From NCBI RefSeq assembly GCF_963082655.1, contig NC_081556.1, forward strand, positions 70,789,227 through 70,853,226: a DNA stretch of 64,000 bases. The letters are read 5' to 3'. Position 1 is the first letter of the stretch. Each line of letters opens with the position of its first letter. The notes beneath the pieces were generated by a model. The model was not told the DNA's origin and did not search any database. It worked only from the letters and a program-made list of their open reading frames with translations. Below, piece after piece: positions 45,104 through 55,309 of this stretch. The position numbers were made by a program, and so were the translations under genes. Origin of the DNA: Stomoxys calcitrans. Taxonomy: Eukaryota > Arthropoda > Insecta > Diptera > Muscidae.

Positions 45104-45710
45104 AAGGGTGATTTTTTTGAGGTTAGGATTTTCATGCATTAGTATTTGACAGATCACGTGGGATTTCAGACATGGTGTCAAAGAGAAAGATGCTCAGTAT
45201 GCTTTGACATTTCATCATGAATAGACTTACTAACGAGCAACGCTTGCAAATCATTGAATTTTATTACCAAAATCAGTGTTCGGTTCGAAATGTGTTCATT
45301 CACCGTAACGTTGCGTCCAACAGCATCTTTGAAAAAATACGGTCCAATGATTCCACCAGCGTACAAACCACACCAAACAGTGCATTTTTCGGGATGCATG
45401 GGCAGTTCTTGAACGGCTTCTGGTTGCTCTTCACTCCAAATGCGGCAATTTTGCTTATTTACGTAGCCATTCAACCAGAAATGAGCCTCATCGCTGAACA
45501 AAATTTGTCAAAATTTGAACACATTTCGAACCGAACACTGATTTTGGTAATAAAATTCAATGATTTGCAAGCGTTGCTCGTTAGTAAGTCTATTCATGAT
45601 GAAATGTCAAAGCATACTGAGCATCTTTCTCTTTGACACCATGTCTGAAATCCCACGTGATCTGTCAAATACTAATGCATGAAAATCCTAACCTCAAAAA
45701 AATCACCCTT
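45104..45710 (-). mobile_element. Fold-back mariner with identical 194-bp arms
   Basis: TA-flanked (45102-45103, 45711-45712). The left arm 45104-45297 and right arm 45517-45710 are perfect reverse complements over 194 bp as read here. Each arm contains the TIR, the leader and the transposase start codons (MNRLTNEQRLQIIEFYYQ, QCSVRNVF). The 219-bp centre on the minus strand continues from the right arm in the same frame, after one TGA, into the catalytic block FSDEAHFWLNGYVNKQNCRI and HPEKCTVWCGLYAGGIIGPY, GRNVTVNE, and then runs into the opposite arm. The transposase 3' half, including the later catalytic residues, has been replaced by an inverted copy of the 5' end. It is non-autonomous. 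Confidence 0.93.
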
Positions 45711-45795
45711 TACTCTTTGACCCATATATGAATTTCTAGTGTTGCACGGCTCAATAGGCTTACTAAAACAAAGCAATGTTAAAAAATTTACTTAC

Positions 45796-45948
45796 TTGAA
45801 TATCTTGCATGGTTGATGGTGAAATTACATGAACAAAAATCTGTTCATCCAGGGGTAGTTGCTTCAGCATTACAATTTTGTATTGAATGGTACCATGGGC
45901 CTTGGTGTGTGTTGAAATTTTTAAATAGTTAGCATCTGATGGCTTAAC
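45796..45948 (-). CDS. Ectodomain/luminal exon of host membrane-protein gene
   Basis: Exon of 153 bp (51 codons, phase 0 at both ends) with strong minus-strand splice sites: acceptor 'ttttaattttag' and donor 'gtaagtaaa'. It reads VKPSDANYLKISTHTKAHGT, IQYKIVMLKQLPLDEQIF and VHVISPSTMQDIQ. Alternating polar and apolar residues suggest beta strands of an immunoglobulin-like fold. It joins in phase to the transmembrane exon at 19533-19671, about 26 kb away. No transposon homology. The family is not recognised. Upstream exons must exist, since there is no start codon context, but none was found to the right; they may lie beyond the window. Its 153-bp length equals the D-element unit only by coincidence, as the sequences are unrelated. 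Confidence 0.75.
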
Positions 45949-46774
45949 CTAAAATTAAAATAGAGAAAGAAATTCTCATTAACATGTCAGAAAAACTAGA
46001 AAAGAAAAAGGGGAGCAATATCGACATGAGGATCCATGAATGCCATACTTGGCACAAACGCACCTCCAGTGCACTCTCAAAAGGTGGAGGATATACCGAA
46101 AAGCGAACTTTGCGGCTGTATGCTTTGCACATATATGGGACGAGCATACTTAGCACACAGCTTCAAAATAATGACAAAAACACTCAACGATAAAAATTAT
46201 GCTATCAGTGACCTTAACAAACCAAATCTATGCATGCATATTTGAACTTTAACCATTGACAAAGAATCCAATATGTACACATTAACAAAAGTTTGTCGAG
46301 AATTTAAGATTTTTTCTTATTCGTAGGATTTTTGCAATGAAAGCGAACCAAAAACCCAAAACTATAAAATAAAGATGCTATCTTTAAATTTAATTTCAGC
46401 TTCGTGATTTTTCGAACATCTTCCAGCTTGAGATCAATTTCAATGCCTTTTTTTCAAAGAATAGACTATTAAGTTCGATGTAGTGCACGCTTTTGTTTTG
46501 AAATAGGGCTCAATAAGTCCTCTAACTCTCCTTAGCGCAGCAAGAGAGAGGAAGCTTTCTTTCCACTTTTCCGATGATTAGTTTGTATCATCAATGCTAA
46601 GAACAACAAACACATCAAAATTGTCAAACTTTTTTTGTTCCTATTCAATAACGGACACGATCATTCGTTTTAAATTTTGATCGCTGATTGACTCTTATTT
46701 TACTTCACGGATGACTGTCCAATTATTAATTTTTGAAAAATTAATTTTTCAATAATCATCTTAACCTAAAACAA
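45949..46774. other. Unassigned intronic DNA
   Basis: Overlapping frames at 45944-46245 show no domain. At 46395-46405 there is an acceptor-like 'tttaatttcag' on the plus strand, but no donor or long frame follows. Confidence 0.45.
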
Positions 46775-49168
46775 ATAAAGGGGCCGAACTTTGGATATCC
46801 ACCACCTCGGGTGTATATAAAACACCTTTCATCAAAATCCGGTGAAAATTGCATACTTTATGTCCATAGCAATGTATAACGAAATATGATCCGATTTGGA
46901 CCAAATACTAATAAGCACAAGTCATTGTTCAATTATGTATAACAACATATTGGTCTTTTTAGTAGCTATATCTAAAAGTAAACCGATCTGAATCATACAC
47001 AAAATGGATGTCGAAAAGCCTAACATAAGTCAATGTAACAAATTTCAGTTTAATCGGATTATAAATGCGCCTGTTTTGGGTCAAAGACTTTAAATCGAGA
47101 TATCGGTCTAAAACAGCTATATGCAAATCCTGATCGAACTAGACCAAATTGCAGAAATATGTGGAGGGGCTAAACTTAACTCTCTGTCCCTCTGCTCCTT
47201 TTATGGGCCCATAATATTAAATCGAGAGATCGGTCTATATGACAGCTATATCCAAATCTGGACCGATCTGAGTGAAATTGAAGAAGGATGTCGAAGGGCC
47301 TAACACAACTCACTGTCCCAAATTGCGGCAACATCGGACAATAAATGCGCCTTTTATGGCCCCAAAACCTAAAACCGAGAGATCGGTCTATATGGCAGTT
47401 ATATTCAAATCTGGACCGATCTGTGCCATAAATCAGAAGTATGTCACAAGGTTTAACTTAACTCACTGTCCCAAATTTCGGCAACATCGGACAATTAATG
47501 CGCCTTTTATGGGCCTACGACCCTAAATCGGAGGATCGGTCTATATGGCAGCTATATCCAAATCTGGACCGATCAGAGCCAAATTAACGAAGAATGTCGA
47601 AGGACCGAACACAACTCACTGTCCCAAACTTAAGCAAAATCGGATAATAAATGTGGCTTTTATGGGCCAAAGACCCTAAATCGGAGCATCGGTCTATATG
47701 GCAGCTATATCCAAATCTGGACCAACCTGAGCCAAATTGAAGAAGAATGTTGAAGGGCCGAACACAACTCCACGTCCCAAATTTCAGCAAAATCGGATAA
47801 TAAATGTGGCTTTTATGGGCCAAAGACCTTAAATCGGAGCATCGGTCTATATGGTAGCTATATCCAAATCTGGACCCATCTGGGCCAAATTGACGAAGGA
47901 AGTCGAAGGGCCTAACACAACTCACTGTGTCAAATTTCAGCAAAATCGGATAATAAATGTGGATTTTATGGGCTTAAGACCCTAAATTGGAGGATCGGTC
48001 TATATGGCAGCTATATCCAAATCTGAACCGATCTCAGTCAAATTAACGAAGGATGTCGATGGACCTAACACCACTCATTGTCCTAAATTTCAGCAAAATC
48101 GGATAATAAATGTGTCTTTTATGGGCCTAAGACCCTAAATCGGAGCATCGGTCTATATGGTAGCTATATCCAAATCTGGACCCATCTGGGCCAAATTGAC
48201 GAAGGATGTCGAAGGGCCGAACACAACTCCACGTCCCAAATTTCAGCAAAATTGGATAATAAATGTGGCTTTTATGGGCCAAAGACCCTAAATCGGAGCA
48301 TCGGTCTATATGGCAGCTATATCCAAATCTGGACCAATCTGAGCCAAATTGACGAAGAATGTTGAAGGGCCGAACACAACTCCACGTCCCAAATTTCAGC
48401 AAAATCGGATAATAAATGTGGCTTTTATGGGCCAAAGACCTTAAATCGGAGCATCGGTCTATATGGTAGCTATATCCAAATCTGGACCCATCTGGGCCAA
48501 ATTGACGAAGGAAGTCGAAGGGCCTAACACAACTCACTGTGTCAAATTTCAGCAAAATCGGATAATAAATGTGGATTTTATGGGCTTAAGACCCTAAATT
48601 GGAGGATCGGTCTATATGGCAGCTATATCCAAATCTGAACCGATCTCGGTCAAATTGACGAAGAATGTCGAAGGGCCGAACACAACTCCACGTCCCAAAT
48701 TTCAGCAAAATCGGATAATAAATGTGGCTTTTGTGGGCCAAAGACCCTAAATCGGAGCATCGGTCTATATGGTAGCTATATTAAAATCTGGACCGATCTG
48801 AGCCAAATTAAAGAAGGATGTCGAAGGGCTTAACAGAACTCACTGTCTCAAATTTCAGCAAAATCGGATAATAAATGTGGATTTTATTGGCCTAAGACCC
48901 TAAATCGGTGAATCGGTCTATATGGGGGTTATATCAAGATATAGTCCCATCTTCGAACTTAACCTGCTTATGGACAAAAAAAGAATCTGTGACAAAAAAA
49001 GACTAGCGTGATTTCAACAGACAGACGGACGGACATGTCTAGATCGTCTTAGATTTTTACACTGATCAAGAATATATATACTTTATAGGGTCGGAAATAA
49101 ATATTTCGATGTGTTGCAAACGGAATGACAAAATGAATATACCCCCATCCTTCGGTGGTGGGTATAAA
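46775..49168 (+). repeat. D-element, subfamily B, with long 153-bp tandem array
   Basis: 2.4-kb full-length element. 5' end 'ggggccgaactttggatatcc', 'accacctcgggtgtata'; 3' end 'atccttcggtggtgggtataaaa'. Unit starts (CGGTCTATATGG) occur at 47231, 47394, 47537, 47690, 47843, 47996, 48149, 48302, 48455, 48608, 48761 and 48914; the last ten are spaced exactly 153 bp. Two or three unit variants alternate ('ggagcatcggtctatatggtagc' versus 'ggaggatcggtctatatggcagc'), indicating higher-order duplication of blocks. The 3' segment carries 'acagacggacggacatg' and 'gaatatatatactttatagggtcgg'. Confidence 0.92.
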
Positions 49169-49344
49169 AACTAAACATTTAAAGACGCTCCTATTTGTAA
49201 AGCTATTTTGCGTCTTTAACGAAGGTACACTGTTATCTGGTCCCAAAGTCAATTTTCATTAATCTTTTAAAGACGTAATATTCTTCAATTCAAGGATACA
49301 TTTCATTGAATCAAAGAAAATTAATGATGATTTTATTCTAAAAC

Positions 49345-49800
49345 AAGTAAAAACGTCCTAAGATCGGCCGGGCCGAATCGTGAGAACCCGCTCATGGATA
49401 CTGCTGAAAATGTATACAAACAAAACTTAGGCGAAGGACACATGGGCACTTTACGTACTTAATGTCTGGCAAATTAAGCCAACATTTTAACTTTTAGGAG
49501 CCGTTGAAGTCTTGGAAACGAACTTGGTTGATGGAAGTCTTAATAAAACACACACGCAAAAGCTAAGCCAAAATCGGACAATAATTGCGGCTTTCTGTAT
49601 ATGGGAGCTAAGCTATATCCCAATCTGAACCGATATCGACCATTTATAATCCCCAACATTTGGTATCAGAATAAGTATATGTGTAAAATTTCAAGCGGAT
49701 ATCTTTATTCGATCAACCGCTATCGTAATTGCCACAGAGGGACAGACAGATAGGACAGACATGGCTAGACCGTCTTAGAATGTCAAGACCATTATTCAGA
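49345..49800 (+). repeat. D-element, subfamily A, short copy
   Basis: 5' end 'aaacaagtaaaaacgtcct', 'aagatcggccgggccgaatcg'. It has about one unit ('tgtatatgggagctaagctatatcc'), then 'gacagacatggctagaccgtc'. The 3' end is overrun by the duplicated SINE junction. Confidence 0.7.
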
Positions 49801-50130
49801 GGTAAGCATGTCCGCCTTTAGGAACAAAATTTTCGGCGGTGGTTATCGAGGGACGGACAGACATGGCTAGACCATTATTCAGAGGAAAGCATGTCCGCCT
49901 TTGAGGCTGAATGCCTGGGTTCAAATCCCAGCGAGAGAATTGGACAAAATTTTCGTCGGTGGTTATCGCCTCCTAGTGCTGGCGACACTTGTGAGGAAAT
50001 CAGCCGTGTAAACTTCTCTACTTCTGCTCTGTTGCAACCCGTTCTTACTCGGAAATAAAAGGAGGTTCCTTAACGGTACTGAGCTTAAACTTGTATCGGA
50101 TAGCATTCATTGATATGATACACTCATATA
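49800..50130 (+). mobile_element. SINE S1 with duplicated head region
   Basis: SINE head 'cagaggaaagcatgtccgcc', B box GGGTTCAAATCCCAGCG, 'cctcctagtgctggcgacac', 'ttcattgatatgat' end. The junction 'cagacatggctagacc' plus 'attattcagagg.aagcatgtccgccttt' occurs twice (49758-49820 and 49868-49900), showing a local tandem duplication across the D-element/SINE boundary. Confidence 0.75.
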
Positions 50131-50426
50131 AATAAAAGCTATTACAGCAGTAGTTCAGCTATTACAGCAGAAGCTCTGCAATTTCAGAACAGCAGTCTGA
50201 CTGCGTAAAAGTCTGTTGTTTGCTTAAAATGACTGCTGCTTAATTTATGACTAGTTTGTTAACAGAAATAAAATTCAAGAGAAAATTTTTGGAAAGGCAA
50301 TGAGAAAAAAGGTTCAGCTCACACACCCACACTGATGTTATCCTTTTGTTATTGCTGTTTTTTGCAAACGTTGTTTGTACTCGTAAAAGAGTTTTGAGCA
50401 CAGGCGCATGTGCACTTTATGACATA

Positions 50427-52010
50427 GTAAAAAGGGCCGAACTTTGGATACCCACCACCTCGCATATAAAGGGTGATATTTTAAATATTATCTTTTTGGC
50501 AACAATGGTTTAAGCAGCTTACGCAAGTTTCGTTTCACTGTCAAACATCTTCAGTTTGGACTATAATTTATCCATGAAGCGTCTTACAAACGAACAACGC
50601 TTGCAAATAATTGAATTTTTTTTATCAAAATGCGTGTTCTGTTAAGAAAGTTCAACGCGCGCTTCTTCCACTTTATGGTCAGTGTAATCGACCCACTGAA
50701 GCGTATGTAAATAAGCAGAATTGTCGATTTTGGAGTAAAGATCAATCAGAAGCATTGCAAGTGTTACCGATGCATCCAGAATTTGGTGCGGTTTATGGGC
50801 TGGTGGCATCATTGGACTGTATTTCTTCAAAAATGATGCGAATCGTAACGTAACTGTGAATAGCTACCGTGAGATGATATCAAACTTTTTTTATTGCCCA
50901 ATATGCAAGAGCTTGGTTTCAACAAGACGGTTCCACATGACACACAGCACGCGTAAGAATGGACTTATTGAGAGGCGAGATCGGTGAACAGTTTTTTTCA
51001 TGTTCAGGACCGGTCAATTGGCCGCCCAGATCGTGCGATGTAACGGCTTAAGACTATTTATTGTGGGGCTATGTTAAAGCTCTTGTCTATACAGACAAGC
51101 CCGCTTCAATTGACACATTGGACGACAACATTGAAGTATTTATTCGTGAGATACCGGCCGAAATGTTGGAAAGAATACGCCAAAATTGGACTAAGTGGAT
51201 GGTGCTTTAATTGACCCAAGAACTTTAATTAAGAGATCGGTCTATATGGCAGTTATATCGATATATATAGAACAATCTTAACCATACTCGGTACGAGGGA
51301 CGTAACGCAACCCATAGTTCCTAATTTCAGCAAAATCGGTTAATAAATTCACCTTTCATGGTCCTAAACCCTTAAATCGGGAGATCAGTATATATGACAG
51401 CTATATCCAAATCTGGACCGATCTGTGCTGAATTGAACAGGAATGTCGAGGAGCCTAACACAACTCGCTATGCCAAATTTCTGCGAAATCGGACAGTAAA
51501 TGCACCTACTAGTATGGCCCAAGACATTTAATAGAGAGATCGGTCCATATGGCAGCTATATCCAAATCTGGGCCGATCTTGGCCAAATTTTAAAAGGAAT
51601 GTCGAGGAGCCTAACATAGCTTACTGTTCCAAATTTTAGCGAAATCGCACAAACTATGCGCCTTTTCTGGGTCCAAGACCCTAAATCGAGAGATCGGTTT
51701 ATATGGCAGCTATATCTATATCTGGACTGATCTGGGTCGTAATGAACACGGATGTCGAGAGGCTTAACACAATTCACTGTCCCAAATTTCAGCGAAATCG
51801 GGTAATGAAGTTGATTTAATGGGCCTAAGACCTGAAATCGGCAGATCGGTATGTATGGGGTCTATATCAGATATAGTCCGATAAAGCCCATCTTCGAACT
51901 TAACCTGCCTATGGGCAAAGTTTCAGCTCACCGACGGACGAACATGGCTAGATCGTCTTAGAAGACGACCAAGATTACATAACCTTATAGGGTCGGAGAT
52001 GGATGGTTAT
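50427..52010 (+). repeat. D-element, subfamily B, split by a mariner
   Basis: 5' tip 'aaaagggccgaactttgg', 'atacccaccacctcgcata' before the mariner. It resumes at 51213 with 'ttgacccaagaactttaatt'. Unit starts at about 51239, 51387, 51540, 51693 and 51846 (148 then 153, 153, 153 bp). It ends near 'gacggacgaacatggctagatcg'; the 3' hairpin is lost. Confidence 0.8.
50469..51210 (+). pseudogene. mariner transposase relic nested in D-element
   Basis: 5' TIR AAGGGTGATATTTTAAATAT after TA, leader, then ATG at 50574 with MKRLTNEQRLQIIEFF. An extra T causes a frameshift and SVKKVQRALLPLYGQ follows. A deletion joins this to EAYVNKQNCRFWSKDQSEAL and VLPMHPEFGAVYG, then in other frames RNVTVNSYREM, WFQQDGST, RVRMDLLRGEIGEQFF, GPVNWPPRSCDVTA and DYLLWGYVKALVYTDKP with a C-terminal MLERIRQNWTKWM. 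The linker before YVNKQ and the first catalytic Asp region are deleted. The right TIR is missing, so the element cannot move. It is related to the family at 45104 but distinct from it. Confidence 0.88.
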
Positions 52011-52654
52011 CGTTATTGTAAACAAAAACAGCACACCTCGTCATAACCATCAAGTAGGTATGAAAGCTTCATAATGAAGCGCCTATGCGACATTCCCGTT
52101 TTTAAAATACCTTTTTACTGTTTACTGGATTGTTGTTGCGTTAGAAGGCAAAATATCAAAAAAACCAAACAAATGGGTTTCCTCGCAGTAATGGAGAATA
52201 AGAAGGGACAATATGTAAGTAGCCCAAAAAGAAATGGCGGCACAAGCAGATTTAAGAAAGTTTCTTGAGAGAGATATTGACCAGTAGGAGTGTCTCAGTG
52301 GCTGTTTACATTCCAGAAAATGCTTTTCATTTCAGCCTATATTTCAATATTTAAGCAGATTTTTGTACTTAAAATAGCAGATTTTGTTTGTTTGCTAAAA
52401 CAACAGCACTATTTTTGTTGAAATAGCAGTAATGTCTGCTACCTTTTTTAGCAAACAAAAACTGTTTTTTTAGCAAACATTTTTGCTGCTTTGAATAACA
52501 AGCGTCGTTGAGTGTAGAAGTATTTTCGCTGATCATTTGTGGAAGGTTCATGGGCAAATTTGTATTTTGTTTGTATTTGTATTAGAGCTGGCAAACTATT
52601 GCAACATTTGATATTTTTAAAATTAATATTAATTAACTTTAATTAACATTAATT

Positions 52655-54006
52655 TCCTCGAAATTTTGCACAAATACTTCCCATTGATGTAGGTCAGTTG
52701 GGATTGTAAATGGATCAAGTCGATATTGCTCCCATATATATACTATACTTCTTGAGTCTTTAGAGGATGCAATTCTAATTCCATGTAGCGGAAATTTGAT
52801 GACTCTCTTAAAACCTCTAACATCGGTGCCAAAAGTGATCAGAGTCGGCAATGTAGCTCCCACATAAACCGATCTGCTGATTTGACTTCTCCCGATAGAG
52901 GGCGACAGTTTTGCATAATGACCTTTCTTATGACGTCCACCCTCTTTGCTTAGTATGAAGCGCATCGGTCTGTTCATTGATAAAGCTCCCTTACAACCGA
53001 TCAGACAATTTGAGATCTTGAGCACTTACAGAAAGTAATTCTTATCCAAATAAAGGGTATTCCAGTAGGGACGTGACTTATTTAATATTTGACTTATTTA
53101 TTGAGTAAACACAACATTTTTACTATGGTAAATTACCAAAACGAACAATGTCTGCAAATCAAAAAAAGTTGCTACCGAAATTCGGAGTCGGTGACTTAAT
53201 GCTACTTTAAGAGCGTTAACAACAAATTTTTTTGGCTCAAAGATTTCGATGTAAGAAAAATATGCGTTATTGGTCAGGTGAAAATACGCATGTGCTTCAC
53301 GAATCAACACTTCATCCACAAAAACAAATGTTTGATCGGTTTGCATGCCGGCGGCGTCATTGGGCCATAATTCTTCCGTCGACGATGCCAATCATTACGT
53401 TACTGTGAATGGACAGTGATACTGATTATTTTTGATCTGAATTGGTAGATATGGACTTGGGCGACATGTGGTTTCAACAAGGCGGTGCAATGTGAAGAGT
53501 TTGATGAGCGTGATATCTCAAGGAATGGCCCAGCCGCTTGACCGCCTCGTTCATATGATTTGACGCCTCCTAGACTTTTTTGTTTGGGCTATGTTGGTCT
53601 ATGCCAACAAACCGACGACGTTGGAAGAGCTCAGAGCCAACATTGAACGGATTACAGCGACCGTTTCGGCTGAAATGTGAGGCCGAGTCATAGAAAATTG
53701 GGTCTTACGCATTGACAGATGATAAACGACGTCGAGTTCCATTCATAAATGTTTTGATTGTACTTCAGGCCGATATAAAGTTTTTGAAATATCTCCAATG
53801 GTTTGCGTTTTATGAAAAAATAAGTTGTAGAGCCCATATTAGAAAACCCAACATATAAGAATCCCTGGGTATTCCTTGTTAGGACCTCGCATTATCTTTA
53901 TTTAGCTTTTGCCTGTAAGGAGAAACCGTGCAAGGAACTTGGCGAAAGTGATCAATGGTTGAGGGTGTATAAGATTTGGTTCAGCCGAAGTTAGCACGCT
54001 TTCACC
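52655..54006 (-). repeat. D-element, subfamily A, split by a mariner relic
   Basis: Left part in reverse orientation ('cctcgaaattttgcacaaatac', 'tgtaggtcagttgggattg', two to three units). The right part resumes near 53875 ('agagcccatattagaaaacc') and ends with the 5' tip 'gagggtgtataagatttgg', 'ttcagccgaagttagcacgc'. Between them lies the mariner relic. Confidence 0.75.
53055..53870 (+). pseudogene. mariner transposase relic, second family
   Basis: Plus-strand fragments: NYQNEQCLQIKKSCYRNSES near 53130 (N-terminal HTH), a deletion, MRYW-type and VLHESTLHPQKQMF-like sequence near 53260-53340, GLHAGGVIGP, NHYVTVN near 53400, DMDLGDMWFQQGG near 53450 (usual QQDG, here QQGG, so the catalytic Asp is changed to Gly), PRSYDLTP, VYANKPTTLEELRANIERIT and VENW near 53700. 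Many stops and frameshifts. It shares more with the relic at 5074-5520 than with the one at 50469. Confidence 0.85.
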
Positions 54007-54125
54007 TATTTTTCAATTTTCCAAGTAGCAGAACTTTGTCGATAACATCGATGGAAAAAATCTCGATAAATATTCAGCCAAAAAATAAAATACCGATAGT
54101 ACCATCGATATTTTGCCAACTGTAA

Positions 54126-54190
54126 TTCGTACAGGGTCGCAGATCAACGGAATGGCTATATTTGTATACCCCCATCCTATGGCGGTGAAA
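54126..54190 (+). repeat. D-element 3' tip
   Basis: 'gggtcgcagatcaacggaatgg' and the terminal hairpin 'gtatacccccatcctatggcgg' only. Confidence 0.6.
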
Positions 54191-55309
54191 CTATAATAAA
54201 ATTTTAATTTTGAAGTCTTGTCTCTTTGGATCGAAAACTTTCGACCTATGACAAAAAAAAATGCTAATTTGATGTAATAGCTTTTGATTGCATATTAAAA
54301 GGGGATATTTTATCATTGCCAAAAATAAGGACCACATTGTGCATTATCACCGCAAATAAGACTTCTAAGACAGATGTTCAGTAAAAAAAAAAGAGTGGCG
54401 CGACCATTTTGTGATTGAACCAATAACTATATTCAATTCTTTGTGTAAAAAAAATCTTGTTGGATAACAGATTAAAATTGAGTTCCATCATTGCATACCA
54501 TCCAATAAATGAAAGTAGAATAAAACCAAAATAAAGGACAATATTTTGCTGCGATTTTTACGTTGTTTTTCATCCTTTGCCAGTTGCATTTCATTTTAAT
54601 CATAAAACTTAATTTTCAATATTGAATGGAGTTGATTTGTTAAAGTTCATGCAATTAAAATGGTCGACTTTTTTCGAACAGGACAATCATATTGGAAATC
54701 CTTATTATTTAAATATGCATGCAAAACAAAACAAAGCTGCAGAAAACAGACGGCATCATAAAGTGATGCCATTAAATTAGTCCGATGGCAAAACAAATAA
54801 AAAACAAGGACAAAAAAGCTGAACACACAATTGGCTGGCCACAACTGGTCAACAGAGTGATTCCATTTGGATCGTTTCAAACGGAACTCAAATGTATACC
54901 ACAACAATTAGCGGGGAGAGGACATGGTTGAGTCCGAGGACAGATGGCTCTTTGGAAAGAGCGAGCGACCGACCACCAACATTTATATTTTATTTTCAAT
55001 CAAGTGTTCAATGCCAACAAGGAAACAACGATGAAAAAGCGGAGGCCCCACCGCAAAACACAATGGCGGAGGAGGGTTTGTGTTTAGCCATCAGTGAGGA
55101 TTAGTTTTCATAGCTCTTAAATGCCATTTAATATTTATTTAAAACATAGGCAAATTGTTATATTTAATTAACACTGCATTGTCAAAATACCTAATTTGAA
55201 TAGTGGTGGCCAATTTTTTTTAGGATTATCATTTTCGGTTTTGTTTTTTTTTCAATTTGAAGTAAGTTCTACGAGTGAAAAGTTGCTTACTGGGTCTTAT
55301 GACGCCAGC
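54191..55309. other. Unassigned DNA
   Basis: 1.1 kb. An open frame at 54892-55104 (70 codons, ends LCLAISED) has no domain or splice context. The sequence appears single-copy within the window. Confidence 0.45.

Larger units (their letters stand above)
50135..52520 (-). repeat. CTGCTG-motif element, copy 2, split by nested insertions
   Basis: Right end at 50135-50270 ('attacagcagtagttcagc', 'gactgctgcttaatttatgac') and left end at 52330-52520 ('ttagcaaacatttttgctgc', 'tttgaataacaagcgtcg'), both inverted relative to copy 1 at 9187-9900. The two ends are about 2.4 kb apart, against 0.7 kb in copy 1; the difference is accounted for by a D-element (50427-52010) containing a mariner (50469-51210). 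Confidence 0.65.

Noticed and set aside
45217..45636. 139-codon plus-strand frame across the fold-back element
   Set aside because: It starts with the genuine transposase N-terminus but then reads antisense through the catalytic block; not a functional protein.
46390..46470. Possible exon after 'tttaatttcag' on the plus strand
   Set aside because: No donor site at a sensible distance, and the antisense frame lacks both splice signals.
47584..48555. Open frames of 119 and 142 codons on the minus strand
   Set aside because: They are made entirely of D-element units; the period of 51 codons comes from the 153-bp unit.
46775..49168. Regular repeats that superficially resemble a CRISPR array
   Set aside because: The whole 153-bp unit is repeated with no unique spacers, and the DNA is eukaryotic.
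53098..53391. 97-codon minus-strand frame
   Set aside because: It is the antisense shadow of the plus-strand mariner relic.
54892..55104. 70-codon plus-strand frame ending LCLAISED
   Set aside because: No domain, no splice sites and no repeat homology; length is within chance expectation.
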